From: Paenibacillus silvae
Lineage (GTDB): Bacteria; Bacillota; Bacilli; Paenibacillales; Paenibacillaceae
DNA: 64,000 nt
Assembly: GCF_014639235.1 (NCBI RefSeq)
Contig: NZ_BMFU01000002.1
Location: forward strand, 496,001 to 560,000
Direction: 5' to 3'
The notes under the pieces were generated by a model, which saw only the letters and a program-made list of their open reading frames with translations, did not search any database and was not told the origin of the DNA. A program made the translations under genes and the position numbers. Positions 17,078 to 26,126 of the stretch are shown here, piece after piece. How positions within the stretch are numbered: the stretch's first letter is position 1; every line of letters starts with the position of its first letter.

Positions 17078-18670
17078 ATGAAAGCCATGCAATCTTTTGT
17101 TGATGTCCTTATTGTCGGTGCAGGACCAACAGGACTTACACTTGCTTGCGACCTTGCCCGTCGAAACGTTAATCATCGTATTATTGAACGAGGCACCTCG
17201 TATAACACAGCCTCTCGCGCCAAAGGAATCCAACCTCGCTCACTTGAAGTCATTGATGATTTGGAGGCTGTTCAGTACATTATCAACACAGGTGTCGTGG
17301 ATTTGCCTGTTCGTTATTACACTGAGGATGGCGGGTTTGCAGATAAGCCGCCAATTACAGTTGCAGCCAGCGCTGAACTTGAGACACCCTATCGTGATCC
17401 ACTTTGGATTGCTCAATTCGATGTGGAAAAAGCATTGCGTAACCGATATTCGGTGCTTGGCGGCCAAATTGAGTTGGGAAAGGAAGCTGTCAAGCTCGTT
17501 CAGAATTTGCATAGTGTAGTGGTGACTGTGAACACGCCACAAGGAGAAGAACACATTCACGCTCGCTATGTAATTGGTGCTGACGGGGGAAAAAGTAATG
17601 TACGGAAGTTTATTCATTTGCCGCTGGTTGGTAATACACACGATCATGAGCGATGGTATCTTGGTGACGTGCGATTGGAAGGGCTGGATCGTAATCATAT
17701 TCATATCTGGACATCTCCGGAGGGTATGGTTGGGGTGACACCGTTACCTAAATCCGACATTTGGCAATTGCAGGCCACAATTCCGGCTGAAATCAAGGAA
17801 CCGGAGGAGCCGACGTTAGAAGTGTACCAAGCTATGTTTGACCGACGAGCGAGCGGCAAGGGAGTTCGGCTTATGGATGCCTCCTGGTTGTCCATCTACC
17901 GCATTAATGTCCGCATGGTTGAAAGTTACCGTAACGGACGGGTATTTCTTGCGGGTGATGCTGCTCATGTTCATTCGCCAGCCGGCGGTCAGGGCATGAA
18001 TACGGGGATTCAGGACGCATATAACCTGGGATGGAAGCTGGATGCCGTCCTGCGAGGAGCGGACGCAGCTTTGCTTGACACGTACGATGAGGAGCGCCGA
18101 CCTGTGGCTCAAGCGGTGCTTGAGGATAGTACCAAAAAGATGGGAGGAGTCATCAGAACGGCTAGTGAGCGCGGAGCATTATCCCAATCATTAAGTACGG
18201 TTTCCGACGATCTGACGAGCGGGTTACTTATTTCCTATCGGTCGAGTTCTCTTGCCTATCCATCGCATCAAACGAATATTTCTCGTTTGATGCCCGGCGA
18301 TCGTGCTCCTAATGCGGAGGGATTGCAGGGTGCGGGGTTTACGGGAAGTCTTTTTGACTTGTTTCGCGGTCCCCACTGGACTCTTCTGGCTTTTGTGAAC
18401 TCTGCAGATATCCTTCCTCTCGAGAACTTCACATACGACGCAATTCATCTACATGTCATTCTGCCATCTCATGCCGAGGGTGTGGAAAATATAATCGACA
18501 AAGCAGGAAATGCCTATCGAATTTACGATGTGGTCAGCGATGAACTTATATTAATTCGTCCCGATGGTTACATCGCACTCCGCACCTCCATCCAGGACAG
18601 TCCAGAGATCTTTGAATATTTCAAATCCAGACTATCACTCGAACTCATTGAACATGGCTCTCATTCCTAA
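17078..18670 (+). CDS. FAD-dependent aromatic-type monooxygenase
   Basis: 530 residues. FAD_binding_3 family (phenol hydroxylase / MhpA / PgaE type). ADP-binding VDVLIVGAGPTGLTLACDLA, DG motif YVIGADGGKSNVRK, and the GD motif RVFLAGDAAHVHSPAGGQGM NTGIQDAYNLGWKL. The C-terminal thioredoxin-like domain typical of the family is present. Start 17078 with AAGGAGGATTTTACCC. Inducible through the divergent TetR by a probable aromatic or quinone compound; substrate not predictable. Confidence 0.87.
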   Translation: MKAMQSFVDVLIVGAGPTGLTLACDLARRNVNHRIIERGTSYNTASRAKGIQPRSLEVIDDLEAVQYIINTGVVDLPVRYYTEDGGFADKPPITVAASAELETPYRDPLWIAQFDVEKALRNRYSVLGGQIELGKEAVKLVQNLHSVVVTVNTPQGEEHIHARYVIGADGGKSNVRKFIHLPLVGNTHDHERWYLGDVRLEGLDRNHIHIWTSPEGMVGVTPLPKSDIWQLQATIPAEIKEPEEPTLEVYQAMFDRRASGKGVRLMDASWLSIYRINVRMVESYRNGRVFLAGDAAHVHSPAGGQGMNTGIQDAYNLGWKLDAVLRGADAALLDTYDEERRPVAQAVLEDSTKKMGGVIRTASERGALSQSLSTVSDDLTSGLLISYRSSSLAYPSHQTNISRLMPGDRAPNAEGLQGAGFTGSLFDLFRGPHWTLLAFVNSADILPLENFTYDAIHLHVILPSHAEGVENIIDKAGNAYRIYDVVSDELILIRPDGYIALRTSIQDSPEIFEYFKSRLSLELIEHGSHS

Positions 18671-18739
18671 AACAACCATTATTCGAGTCTTGCTTGAGAT
18701 GAGTAGATTATAGAATAAAAGCTCCTGATATCTAAAAAA

Positions 18740-18778
18740 GGCTCCCAGATAACGGCCAGATAACGGGAGCCTTCTTCT
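18740..18778. terminator. Bidirectional terminator
   Basis: GGCTCCC (18740-18746) pairs with GGGAGCC (18765-18771); A-run before, T-rich after. Lies between the convergent monooxygenase and GH43 genes. Confidence 0.75.
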
Positions 18779-18784
18779 TAGTCT

Positions 18785-20374
18785 TTATGATGTGATATAC
18801 CGAAAATAATCAAAATCAGCATGCTTGCGTGTTCCGCCAAGATCCTGCACACAAAGCCCAATGTAGGTTCCGGTGAAGCGAATGTACTCCGGAGATTCAT
18901 CACATAAATGCGTAATATCCGTCCACTTACCAGCCTGAACCCATGAGGAATGCTCGTCTAAGCTGTAGTAAAAACAGGCACGATCATGATCAATCACCGT
19001 TTTCAGACGAATTCGATTCCCCTGCGTCAGAGGAATATCTTCCTCCATAAGCTCATCATACACTCCATATCTGGATTGAATGATCCCAAGGCACAGCCCC
19101 TTCTCTTCATGATGTGTCACTCGCAGATAGAGATAATCCTTAGTATCGTAATACAGGATCAGTCCAGCCATCTGCTGTGCATGATCCGGTGCGAACTCAA
19201 GGCAGGTCTCCGCTTCACCTTCAAAGGTTTGCAGTCTGCGGGCAACCATACTTTGTCGATGCGTAGAGCTCATCGACTCCATACCATACAGACGCAAGTA
19301 CCCGGGGCGCTCCGTCAAACTAAGCCACGACGGGTCAGGCGGGATGCGAAGTGTATTCCAGTCGTTTCGAAGCACGGTCTGATCAAAGTGATCCTTATCG
19401 GGCAGCGGTTCAAAAGGATGCGGTGTTACGTTAGGTGCAGCGACCTGAAGCTCTGGATAACGATCTCCAGTAGCAAGTCTCAACCATCCTTCTTCGCTCC
19501 AGATACAGCGCTGCAGAGCCGTCTCTCGACCAAGAATGCAGTGCTTATCCTGGACGGGTCTTCCAACGAGATGTGCCATGTACCATTCACCAGTGTGTGT
19601 TTCCACGAGACTGCCATGACCTGCTTTTTGCAGGGGTAAATCCGTTCTGCCATTGGATGTGAGTATCGGGTTTGCCGGGTCAACCTCGTAAGGGCCTTGT
19701 AGCGTAAGTGAACGGGCAACGGTAACGGCATGCTCATAGCCTGTTCCACCTTCTGCGGTGACCAAGTAATAATATCCGTTATGCTTATACAGATGCGGTG
19801 CTTCTGTCAGTCCCAGCTCTGTCCCTTTGAAAATATTAACTGCGGGTCCGATCAGCCTCTGTTCCTGAACGGAATACTCCTGCAGCACGATGCCTGCGAA
19901 GTGATTTTTGCCTTTACGGTGATCCCAGATCATATTAACCAGCCATTTGCGCCCGTCTTCATCATGGAATAAGGATGGATCAAAACCGCTGCTGTTCAGA
20001 TAGATCGGGTCAGACCATGGTCCTTCAATATCCGATGCGGTGACAAGGTAATTATGTGTATCTTTAAAAGCACCCACCCGGCTCTTCACATCGGTATATA
20101 TTAGATAAAACATCCCGTTATCATAACTGAGGCAGGGCGCCCATACGCCGCCTGAATTAATGTTACCCTCCATGTTGAGCTGCGCCTTGCGAGTTAGCGG
20201 ATACGGCATTGCGCGCCAATGAACGAGATCCTTGGAATGGTGAATGCGTACACCCGGGAACCACTCGAACGTAGATGTAGCGATATAATAATCTTCTCCC
20301 GCCCTGCAGATAGAGGGATCGGGATGAAACCCGGGAAGAATCGGATTGGTGATCAAAGGGTTGATCGTATTCAT
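18785..20374 (-). CDS. Glycoside hydrolase family 43 beta-xylosidase
   Basis: 529 residues. Five-bladed propeller starting NPILPGFHPDPSICR (catalytic Asp in HPDPS), pKa-modulating Asp in GFDPSLFHDEDGR, and general acid Glu in LTEAPHLYK. A C-terminal beta-sandwich (from about residue 320; CLEFAPDHAQQMAGLILYYD) is typical of subfamily GH43_11-type xylan 1,4-beta-xylosidases. No signal peptide, so it cleaves imported xylo-oligosaccharides in the cytoplasm. Start 20374 from GGAGGTTTCTTCA. Last gene of the xylonate operon. Confidence 0.87.
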   Translation of the reverse strand: MNTINPLITNPILPGFHPDPSICRAGEDYYIATSTFEWFPGVRIHHSKDLVHWRAMPYPLTRKAQLNMEGNINSGGVWAPCLSYDNGMFYLIYTDVKSRVGAFKDTHNYLVTASDIEGPWSDPIYLNSSGFDPSLFHDEDGRKWLVNMIWDHRKGKNHFAGIVLQEYSVQEQRLIGPAVNIFKGTELGLTEAPHLYKHNGYYYLVTAEGGTGYEHAVTVARSLTLQGPYEVDPANPILTSNGRTDLPLQKAGHGSLVETHTGEWYMAHLVGRPVQDKHCILGRETALQRCIWSEEGWLRLATGDRYPELQVAAPNVTPHPFEPLPDKDHFDQTVLRNDWNTLRIPPDPSWLSLTERPGYLRLYGMESMSSTHRQSMVARRLQTFEGEAETCLEFAPDHAQQMAGLILYYDTKDYLYLRVTHHEEKGLCLGIIQSRYGVYDELMEEDIPLTQGNRIRLKTVIDHDRACFYYSLDEHSSWVQAGKWTDITHLCDESPEYIRFTGTYIGLCVQDLGGTRKHADFDYFRYITS

Positions 20375-20473
20375 TGAAGAAACCTCCGGTACATAAGTAA
20401 TATCTGTTCCAAAAATATATACAGGCCAGAGCACCGATGCCAGAGTGACTTTGTTTATCCAGGTCCTGTTGGT

Positions 20474-22534
20474 TTAGTGCCAACCCAGTGCTTTTTTCCC
20501 CGCTTCGAGTGCGGTGATAATTCGATCGACATCATACACATTGCCTCTCCAGGTTCCCCCGCTGACCGCTTGAAGTGCGGCCCACAGGCGTGTATCATCT
20601 GGCAGCGCTTCATCTGCACGCATATTTGGATGAAACGATCTCTGTGCCAGAATAAAGGCTCCTTCCTCGGGAGTTACCTCCATGCCCACTGTTCCGACAA
20701 AATTAATACTTCCGTCCAGTGTGCTTCGATTCACTACAATGTCAATCAGATCACCATCCCGCAGCTTGCCAATTGGCCCGCCCGCCAGAGCTTCAGGACC
20801 AACATGACCAATACATGCACCTGTGGAGACACCCGAGAACCTTGCATCCGTAATCAGGGAGACGTATTTGCCAAAAGACAGATGTTTGAGTGCAGACGTT
20901 AGCTGATAGGTCTCCTCCATGCCCGTGCCTGAGGGGCCGCGTCCAAGCAGTACGATGATGTCTCCTGCCTGAATTCCGCCTGTTTTGATGGCACGAATGG
21001 CTGCACGTTCGGTGGTAAACACCTTTGCAGTGCCCCGGTGACGATATACCCCATGCTCATCCAGAACATCCGGGTCGATGGAGGTCGATTTAATAACCGA
21101 GCCTTCGGGAGCGATATTGCCGGTTGGAAAGGTCACCGTTGAGGAAATCCCGAGATGCTTCGAAAGTTCTGCACTCATAATGACGGTGTCCGGATCAATG
21201 CCATCTCTCTCCTGCAGCTGCTTGCGCATGACATGACGACGTTCTGACGATTCCCACCAATCCAGTACATGATCCAAAGGCATGCCAGTTACGGTCGGTA
21301 CAGAGACATCCAACAGGCCCAGGCGTCTGAGATGAAGCATGACCTCGGGAACACCGCCGGCCTGAAATACCCGAATGGTCGGGTAAAAGACAGGACCGTT
21401 CGGCAGCGCGCTTACCAGTCTGGGCACCTGTTTATTGACCTGAATCCAGTCCTGTACACCCGGCAGTGTTAGACCTGCCGCATGAGCAATCGCTGGAATA
21501 TGAAGCAGCAGATTCGTAGACCCGCCGAAGGCAGCATGTACAACCATGGCATTGCGAATGGAAGCATCGGTAATAATGTCAGACATCGTCATACCCTGCT
21601 TCTCCATATGCATGAGCGCGCGTGCGGATTGACGCGCCATCTCGGTCCAGATCGGCTGTCCTGAAGGGGCCAAGGCGGCGTGAGGTACCGTCATGCCCAA
21701 AGCCTCCGCGACAACCTGCGCAGTTGCAGCTGTTCCTAGAAACTGACATCCCCCGCCAGGTGTAGCACAAGCCCGGCATCCCAGCTCTGATGCCATCTCC
21801 AGTGAAAGCTCTCCATTCGAATACCTTGCACCAATAGTCTGGATTTTGCCAGCGTCCTCTCCATCCGTAGGCGGAAGGGTAACACCGCCCGGAACGATCA
21901 CTCCTGGCAGCTGCGGCATACCTGCAAGCGCAAGCATCATGGCGGGCAGTCCCTTGTCACAGGTGGCAACCCCAAGCACACCTTTTCGCGTGGGCAGAGA
22001 TCGAATCAATCGGCGGAAAACCATTGCCGCATCGTTCCGATACGGAAGCGAGTCGAACATACCGGTCGTTCCTTGTGATCTGCCGTCGCAAGGGTCACTG
22101 ACATAACCGGCAAAGGGGATGCCGCCATGGCTGGACAGTTCTTCGGCAGCCGCCTTCATCAGCAGCCCAACCTCCCAGTGACCCGTATGATAACCAAGAG
22201 CTGCAGGGCTGCCATCTTCATTTCGAATACCGCCCTGTGTGCTTAAGATAAGGAACTGTTTGCCGTTTAATTCTCCTGGCTTCCAGCCCATGCCAACATT
22301 CTGGGACATGCCGAACAAGTCACCGCTTGGAGCATTACGCAGCAAATTATCGGTCAACGGCAGATGACCTGTGGGCCCAGGAGCATGAGCTGTAATCTCG
22401 TAGCGGTCTGACGCCATATTATCTCGGTCAGACGCCGTTCCTTTCAGTTCGGTCACTGCTCCATCCTGTTCAGCTGCTTTTCCCTCCAGAACAGCTGCTT
22501 TTCCCTCCATAATTGATAGGATCTGTTCGTACAT
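20474..22534 (-). CDS. D-xylonate dehydratase, YjhG/YagF family
   Basis: 686 residues, IlvD/Edd superfamily. Dehydrates D-xylonate to 2-keto-3-deoxy-D-xylonate. Fe-S cysteines are seen in SDPCDGRSQGTTGMFDSLP, GVATCDKGLPAMM and ACATPGGGCQFLGTAAT; the rest aligns by eye closely with E. coli YjhG (PSGDLFGMSQNVGMGW; ITDARFSGVSTGACIGHVGP; LPDDTRLWAALQAVSGGTW). The first ~43 residues before YEITAHAPGP are longer than YjhG and built from short duplications. Start 22534 follows GGGGAGGATATC. Third gene of the operon, 17 nt after the aldehyde dehydrogenase. Confidence 0.9.
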   Translation of the reverse strand: MYEQILSIMEGKAAVLEGKAAEQDGAVTELKGTASDRDNMASDRYEITAHAPGPTGHLPLTDNLLRNAPSGDLFGMSQNVGMGWKPGELNGKQFLILSTQGGIRNEDGSPAALGYHTGHWEVGLLMKAAAEELSSHGGIPFAGYVSDPCDGRSQGTTGMFDSLPYRNDAAMVFRRLIRSLPTRKGVLGVATCDKGLPAMMLALAGMPQLPGVIVPGGVTLPPTDGEDAGKIQTIGARYSNGELSLEMASELGCRACATPGGGCQFLGTAATAQVVAEALGMTVPHAALAPSGQPIWTEMARQSARALMHMEKQGMTMSDIITDASIRNAMVVHAAFGGSTNLLLHIPAIAHAAGLTLPGVQDWIQVNKQVPRLVSALPNGPVFYPTIRVFQAGGVPEVMLHLRRLGLLDVSVPTVTGMPLDHVLDWWESSERRHVMRKQLQERDGIDPDTVIMSAELSKHLGISSTVTFPTGNIAPEGSVIKSTSIDPDVLDEHGVYRHRGTAKVFTTERAAIRAIKTGGIQAGDIIVLLGRGPSGTGMEETYQLTSALKHLSFGKYVSLITDARFSGVSTGACIGHVGPEALAGGPIGKLRDGDLIDIVVNRSTLDGSINFVGTVGMEVTPEEGAFILAQRSFHPNMRADEALPDDTRLWAALQAVSGGTWRGNVYDVDRIITALEAGKKALGWH
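22471..22509. repeat. 21-bp tandem duplication in the xylonate dehydratase 5' end
   Basis: CAGCTGCTTTTCCCTCCA occurs at 22471-22488 and 22492-22509, a 21-nt period that keeps frame and encodes EGKAA twice. A second, looser duplication (GGTC[T/A]GACGCC) follows at about 22407-22436 and encodes ASDR twice. Confidence 0.85.
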
Positions 22535-22551
22535 GATATCCTCCCCGCAGG

Positions 22552-24015
22552 TTATGATTTCACGAAGACTGTTTTGATCGCGGTGAAAAATTCAATAGCC
22601 GCTTGTCCCTGCTCTCTGGAATGCGAGCTGGACATTTTCATCCCGCCAAACGGTGCCTGCAGCTCTACCCCTGCGGTTTCTGCATTAATTCTGACAAGTC
22701 CGGCATCCATATCCCGAATAAACGAGAGCATCGAACCAACGTTCTGCGTATAGATTGAAGCACTTAAACCATAATCGCTGTCATTGGCGAGTGTTATCGC
22801 TTCCTCGATAGAGTCAACGGGCATCAAGGCCAGCACTGGGCCAAAAATTTCTTCCCTGGCAATAGTCATATGGGATTCGACACCTTCAAATACGGTTGGT
22901 TCTACATAAAAGCCCTCTGCAAGCTCGGGATTATCTGGCCTTTTTCCCCCGGCAAGCAGAACTGCGCCTTCATCCTGTCCTTTCTGAATGTAGCTCAGCA
23001 CGGTGTTCAGCTGCCCTTCACTTGCACACGGCCCCATCCAGCTGCCAGCAGACATGCCGTCTCCCAAACGAATCTCCTGAACCTGTGACAGCAGCTTTTC
23101 CTTGAAGGCATCATATATTTTTCGTTCGATAATAACGCGGCTGGTCGCTGTACATTTTTGCCCTGTTGATTTCAGACCACCGCTGATCGTTCCTTCTACA
23201 GCCAGATCGAGATTAGCGTCTGCGGCAATGATTACCGGATTTTTACCACCCATTTCAAGCTGGTATTTGGCACCCCGAGCGAGGGCAGCCGCACCAACCC
23301 GTTTGCCGACTTCATTGGAGCCTGTGAATGTGATGCCATTAACATCCGGGTGCTCCGCCAGCGCGGAACCGATAACCGAGCCTTTACCACATATCAGGTT
23401 CAGAACTCCTGCTGGCAGTCCCGCTTCCTCGAAGCATTCCATTACTATGGCTGCGGTAACCGCCGTTTCCTGAGCTGGCTTGAGTACAACGGTATTGCCG
23501 TAGATCAACGCAGGCGCTGTTTTCCAGATCGGGATCGCCACCGGAAAATTCCAAGGTGCAATCACACCTACCACACCAAGCGGTACACGGGTTGTGAACA
23601 TCAGAGCTTCGCTGTCCGTTGACGGAATAACATCACCTGTTTTGCGCATGCCTTCTCCTGCGTAATACCTCAGAATCGCAACGCCGCGCATCGTCTCTCC
23701 CTTGGCTTCAGGGAAGGTTTTCCCCATCTCCCTTGTCATCGCTTCGGCTACCTCGTCTGCCCGACGTTCGAGTACGTTGGCAGCCTGAAACAGATAATTG
23801 CCGCGTTCCGCACCAGTTAACCTGCGCCACGTTTTGGCTGCCGTTTTGGCCGCTGCCACAGCATGATTCAGGTCCTCCACACCAGAAGCTGGAACATAAC
23901 CTACAATTTCTTTGCGATTCGCCGGATTAAGGCTTGGTTCGGTCTGGCCGGAACCTGCCTTCACCCATTCACCGTTAATAAAATTGTTATACGTCTGCTC
24001 TAACTGAAAACCCAT
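22552..24015 (-). CDS. Aldehyde dehydrogenase, probable 2,5-dioxopentanoate (alpha-ketoglutarate semialdehyde) dehydrogenase
   Basis: 487 residues. NAD(P)-dependent ALDH: PWNFPVAIPIWKTAPALIYG NTVVLKPA, GSNEVGKRV, catalytic Glu in LEMGGKNPV and catalytic Cys in GQKCTATS. Its place between xylonate dehydratase and an FAH-family dehydratase indicates oxidation of alpha-ketoglutarate semialdehyde to alpha-ketoglutarate, the last step of the Weimberg pathway. Start 24015: GGGAGG abuts the in-frame ATG at 24024 but is 9 nt from 24015. Confidence 0.85.
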   Translation of the reverse strand: MGFQLEQTYNNFINGEWVKAGSGQTEPSLNPANRKEIVGYVPASGVEDLNHAVAAAKTAAKTWRRLTGAERGNYLFQAANVLERRADEVAEAMTREMGKTFPEAKGETMRGVAILRYYAGEGMRKTGDVIPSTDSEALMFTTRVPLGVVGVIAPWNFPVAIPIWKTAPALIYGNTVVLKPAQETAVTAAIVMECFEEAGLPAGVLNLICGKGSVIGSALAEHPDVNGITFTGSNEVGKRVGAAALARGAKYQLEMGGKNPVIIAADANLDLAVEGTISGGLKSTGQKCTATSRVIIERKIYDAFKEKLLSQVQEIRLGDGMSAGSWMGPCASEGQLNTVLSYIQKGQDEGAVLLAGGKRPDNPELAEGFYVEPTVFEGVESHMTIAREEIFGPVLALMPVDSIEEAITLANDSDYGLSASIYTQNVGSMLSFIRDMDAGLVRINAETAGVELQAPFGGMKMSSSHSREQGQAAIEFFTAIKTVFVKS

Positions 24016-24054
24016 TGCGCTCATCCTCCCTGTTCATTTGTTCGAATTCATCAT

Positions 24055-24933
24055 TTATCGGTTTGAAACAACAGGATTTACCAGTGTGCCGATGCCGCTG
24101 ATCGTAATTTCAATGCGGTCTCCTGGCTGAAGTGTAAAATCGTTAGGCGGTACGATATTTGTACCTGTCAGCAGCACGGTTCCGTCAAACAAATCATTGT
24201 CTCTTGCCAAAAAGGAAACCAGCTCATCCAGCTTCCGGTTTAATTCGCTTGTACTCGCCTCACTATTCACCACAACCTTGCTATCGCGATAGATTTCGCA
24301 GACGATGTCAAGATCATAAGGATTAGCTACCGTTTCTGCCAAACGTATAGCTGGACCAATAGCGCAGGAGCTGCGCCATATTTTGGCCTGCGGCAGATAC
24401 AACGGATTTTCACCCTCGATGTCCCGGCAGCTCATGTCATTGCCAACGATGTATCCCACAATGCTGCCATCTGCGGTAATTACCAGCCCAAGCTCGGGCT
24501 CTGGAATCTGCCAGGTGGAATCGCTGCGGAGTGTTACGGCTTCATTAGGACCCACGGTCCGGGCAGCTGTTGATTTGAAAAAGATTTCCGGCCGTTCTGC
24601 ATCGTAGACCTTATCGTAAAAGGTGTTCGCATCCAGCTTGCCAACTGTCGCTTCATAATTACGCGCTTCCCGGCTTCGCTGATACGTCACACCCGCAGCC
24701 CACACCTCCGGAGCGTCAATTGGATTAATAAAATGCAGGGATGTCCAATCCTCTGTCAAACGGTTCACGGGTTTAAGAGCGCTTTCAACAAGCTGTACTG
24801 GAGATATCCCCTGCTCTCTGGACTGATGGATCAGTGTGATGAAATCGGCTTGTGGCAAACGATAGGCTTGTTCGTCATCAGTAACGGCTGCAAGCCACTT
24901 CTGTTCTCCATCCAGAAATCGAATAATTCGCAT
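24055..24933 (-). CDS. FAH-family 2-keto-3-deoxy-D-xylonate (arabinonate) dehydratase
   Basis: 292 residues. Fumarylacetoacetate-hydrolase fold with metal ligands in IPEPELGLVI and GNDMSCRDIEGENPLYLPQAK, plus VWAAGVTYQRSREAR. In pentonate operons this subgroup (XylX/KdaD-like) removes water from 2-keto-3-deoxy-pentonate to give alpha-ketoglutarate semialdehyde. The assignment to that step comes from context; hydrolase or decarboxylase members look alike. First gene of the operon; a reverse TATAAT at 24976-24971 lies 38 nt upstream. Confidence 0.8.
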   Translation of the reverse strand: MRIIRFLDGEQKWLAAVTDDEQAYRLPQADFITLIHQSREQGISPVQLVESALKPVNRLTEDWTSLHFINPIDAPEVWAAGVTYQRSREARNYEATVGKLDANTFYDKVYDAERPEIFFKSTAARTVGPNEAVTLRSDSTWQIPEPELGLVITADGSIVGYIVGNDMSCRDIEGENPLYLPQAKIWRSSCAIGPAIRLAETVANPYDLDIVCEIYRDSKVVVNSEASTSELNRKLDELVSFLARDNDLFDGTVLLTGTNIVPPNDFTLQPGDRIEITISGIGTLVNPVVSNR

Positions 24934-25095
24934 GTAAGCGTGCCCCCTGTTTTCCCTTGGCGGGTTGATAATTATACCTTAGCATCATGGATGTCTCATG
25001 ACGATGCTCTAATCCATCCGAAGAGTTACCCTTTTCACGCATTATTTTTCTGGTAAGATAAGGTTATATTTATTCGACAAAGGAGCTGAGCTGGT

Positions 25096-26004
25096 ATGAC
25101 CAAACATGCGGAAGCGATGTATCTGGGCCGTCTTCCTGATGTTCGCATGTCGTTTCAACTCATGGGTCTGCATGCCCGAAAAGCAGATTCGAACTGGACT
25201 TATCCATCTCACGAGCACACGATGTATGAAATACACTGGATGATGGAGGGGCAGATGGATATGGTGGTTAATGGGCAGCTTTACAAGCAGTCCAAGGGTG
25301 ACCTGTTGTTCATCCGCCCTGGAATGACCCATTCCTGTACAGGCGCAGGGCCAGAGGGCTTCAGTTATTTTTCAGTGCATTTCAGTGTGCATGATACATC
25401 CTTCTGCCGGGAGCTCAACCGTTGTAATGATATCTATTATCCGGCTGTTTCCAATCTGGCCACGGGATTATCGGCCTCCCTGTCTGCATTATACGAGCTG
25501 TCTACGGAGCATTTGTCCGATTCATTATCCTCCTCCAAGCAGATGAAGGTGCATGCTGCCGTATTTGAGCTGCTTGGCTCGCTGGTTGGGCAGTTATCGG
25601 ATCACGCCTCCGTTACATTATCCAGAAAAGAAATCATTGCCCATCAGATCGCGGAGCACATCGAGGATTCAGTAAACTACATTCATCTTCATGGCGAGAT
25701 TCAGGAGAATAACCGTACATGGATTCAGGATATCGCCAAATCGCTGAATATGAGCACATCCCAGGTGAATCGGATTTTTCGCGAAATCTACGGTCAGCCG
25801 CCACGCAAATTTTTATCCGAGACACTTCTGAACGAAGCACAGCGGCTCCTTAAACAGACGGATCTGACGATCGACCATATTGCCATGATGCTGGGGTATA
25901 AGACTAATGCGCATTTCAGTCGTCAATTCAAGCGGTGGACGGGCATTGCACCAAGCGAGTTTCGCAGCCATTCACAGCAGGCAGAGCATGAAAAAAGCAG
26001 CTAA
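25096..26004 (+). CDS. AraC family transcriptional regulator of the xylonate operon
   Basis: 302 residues. N-terminal cupin (SHEHTMYEIHWMMEGQMDMV VNG, DLLFIRPGMTHSCTG) and C-terminal double HTH (IQDIAKSLNMSTSQVNRIFR, DLTIDHIAMMLGYKTNAHFS RQFKRWTGIAPSEFR). Divergent from the FAH-ALDH-YjhG-GH43 operon, so a pentonate or xylose-derived signal is likely. ATG 25096 follows AAAGGAGCTGAGCTGGT. Confidence 0.9.
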   Translation: MTKHAEAMYLGRLPDVRMSFQLMGLHARKADSNWTYPSHEHTMYEIHWMMEGQMDMVVNGQLYKQSKGDLLFIRPGMTHSCTGAGPEGFSYFSVHFSVHDTSFCRELNRCNDIYYPAVSNLATGLSASLSALYELSTEHLSDSLSSSKQMKVHAAVFELLGSLVGQLSDHASVTLSRKEIIAHQIAEHIEDSVNYIHLHGEIQENNRTWIQDIAKSLNMSTSQVNRIFREIYGQPPRKFLSETLLNEAQRLLKQTDLTIDHIAMMLGYKTNAHFSRQFKRWTGIAPSEFRSHSQQAEHEKSS

Positions 26005-26036
26005 TGGACGATTGACTCACCACTAGCTGCTTTCCA
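25993..26036 (+). terminator. Terminator overlapping the araC stop codon
   Basis: AAAGCAGCTA (25994-26003, includes the TAA stop start) pairs perfectly with TAGCTGCTTT (26024-26033) around a 20-nt loop. Confidence 0.65.
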
Positions 26037-26126
26037 CCACCACCACATGATGCAGACATACATCACATGCCGGAAAAAGCGTGCAACCGCTTCTCCTGAG
26101 GCATTCTTTGAATTCTGCCTAACATC

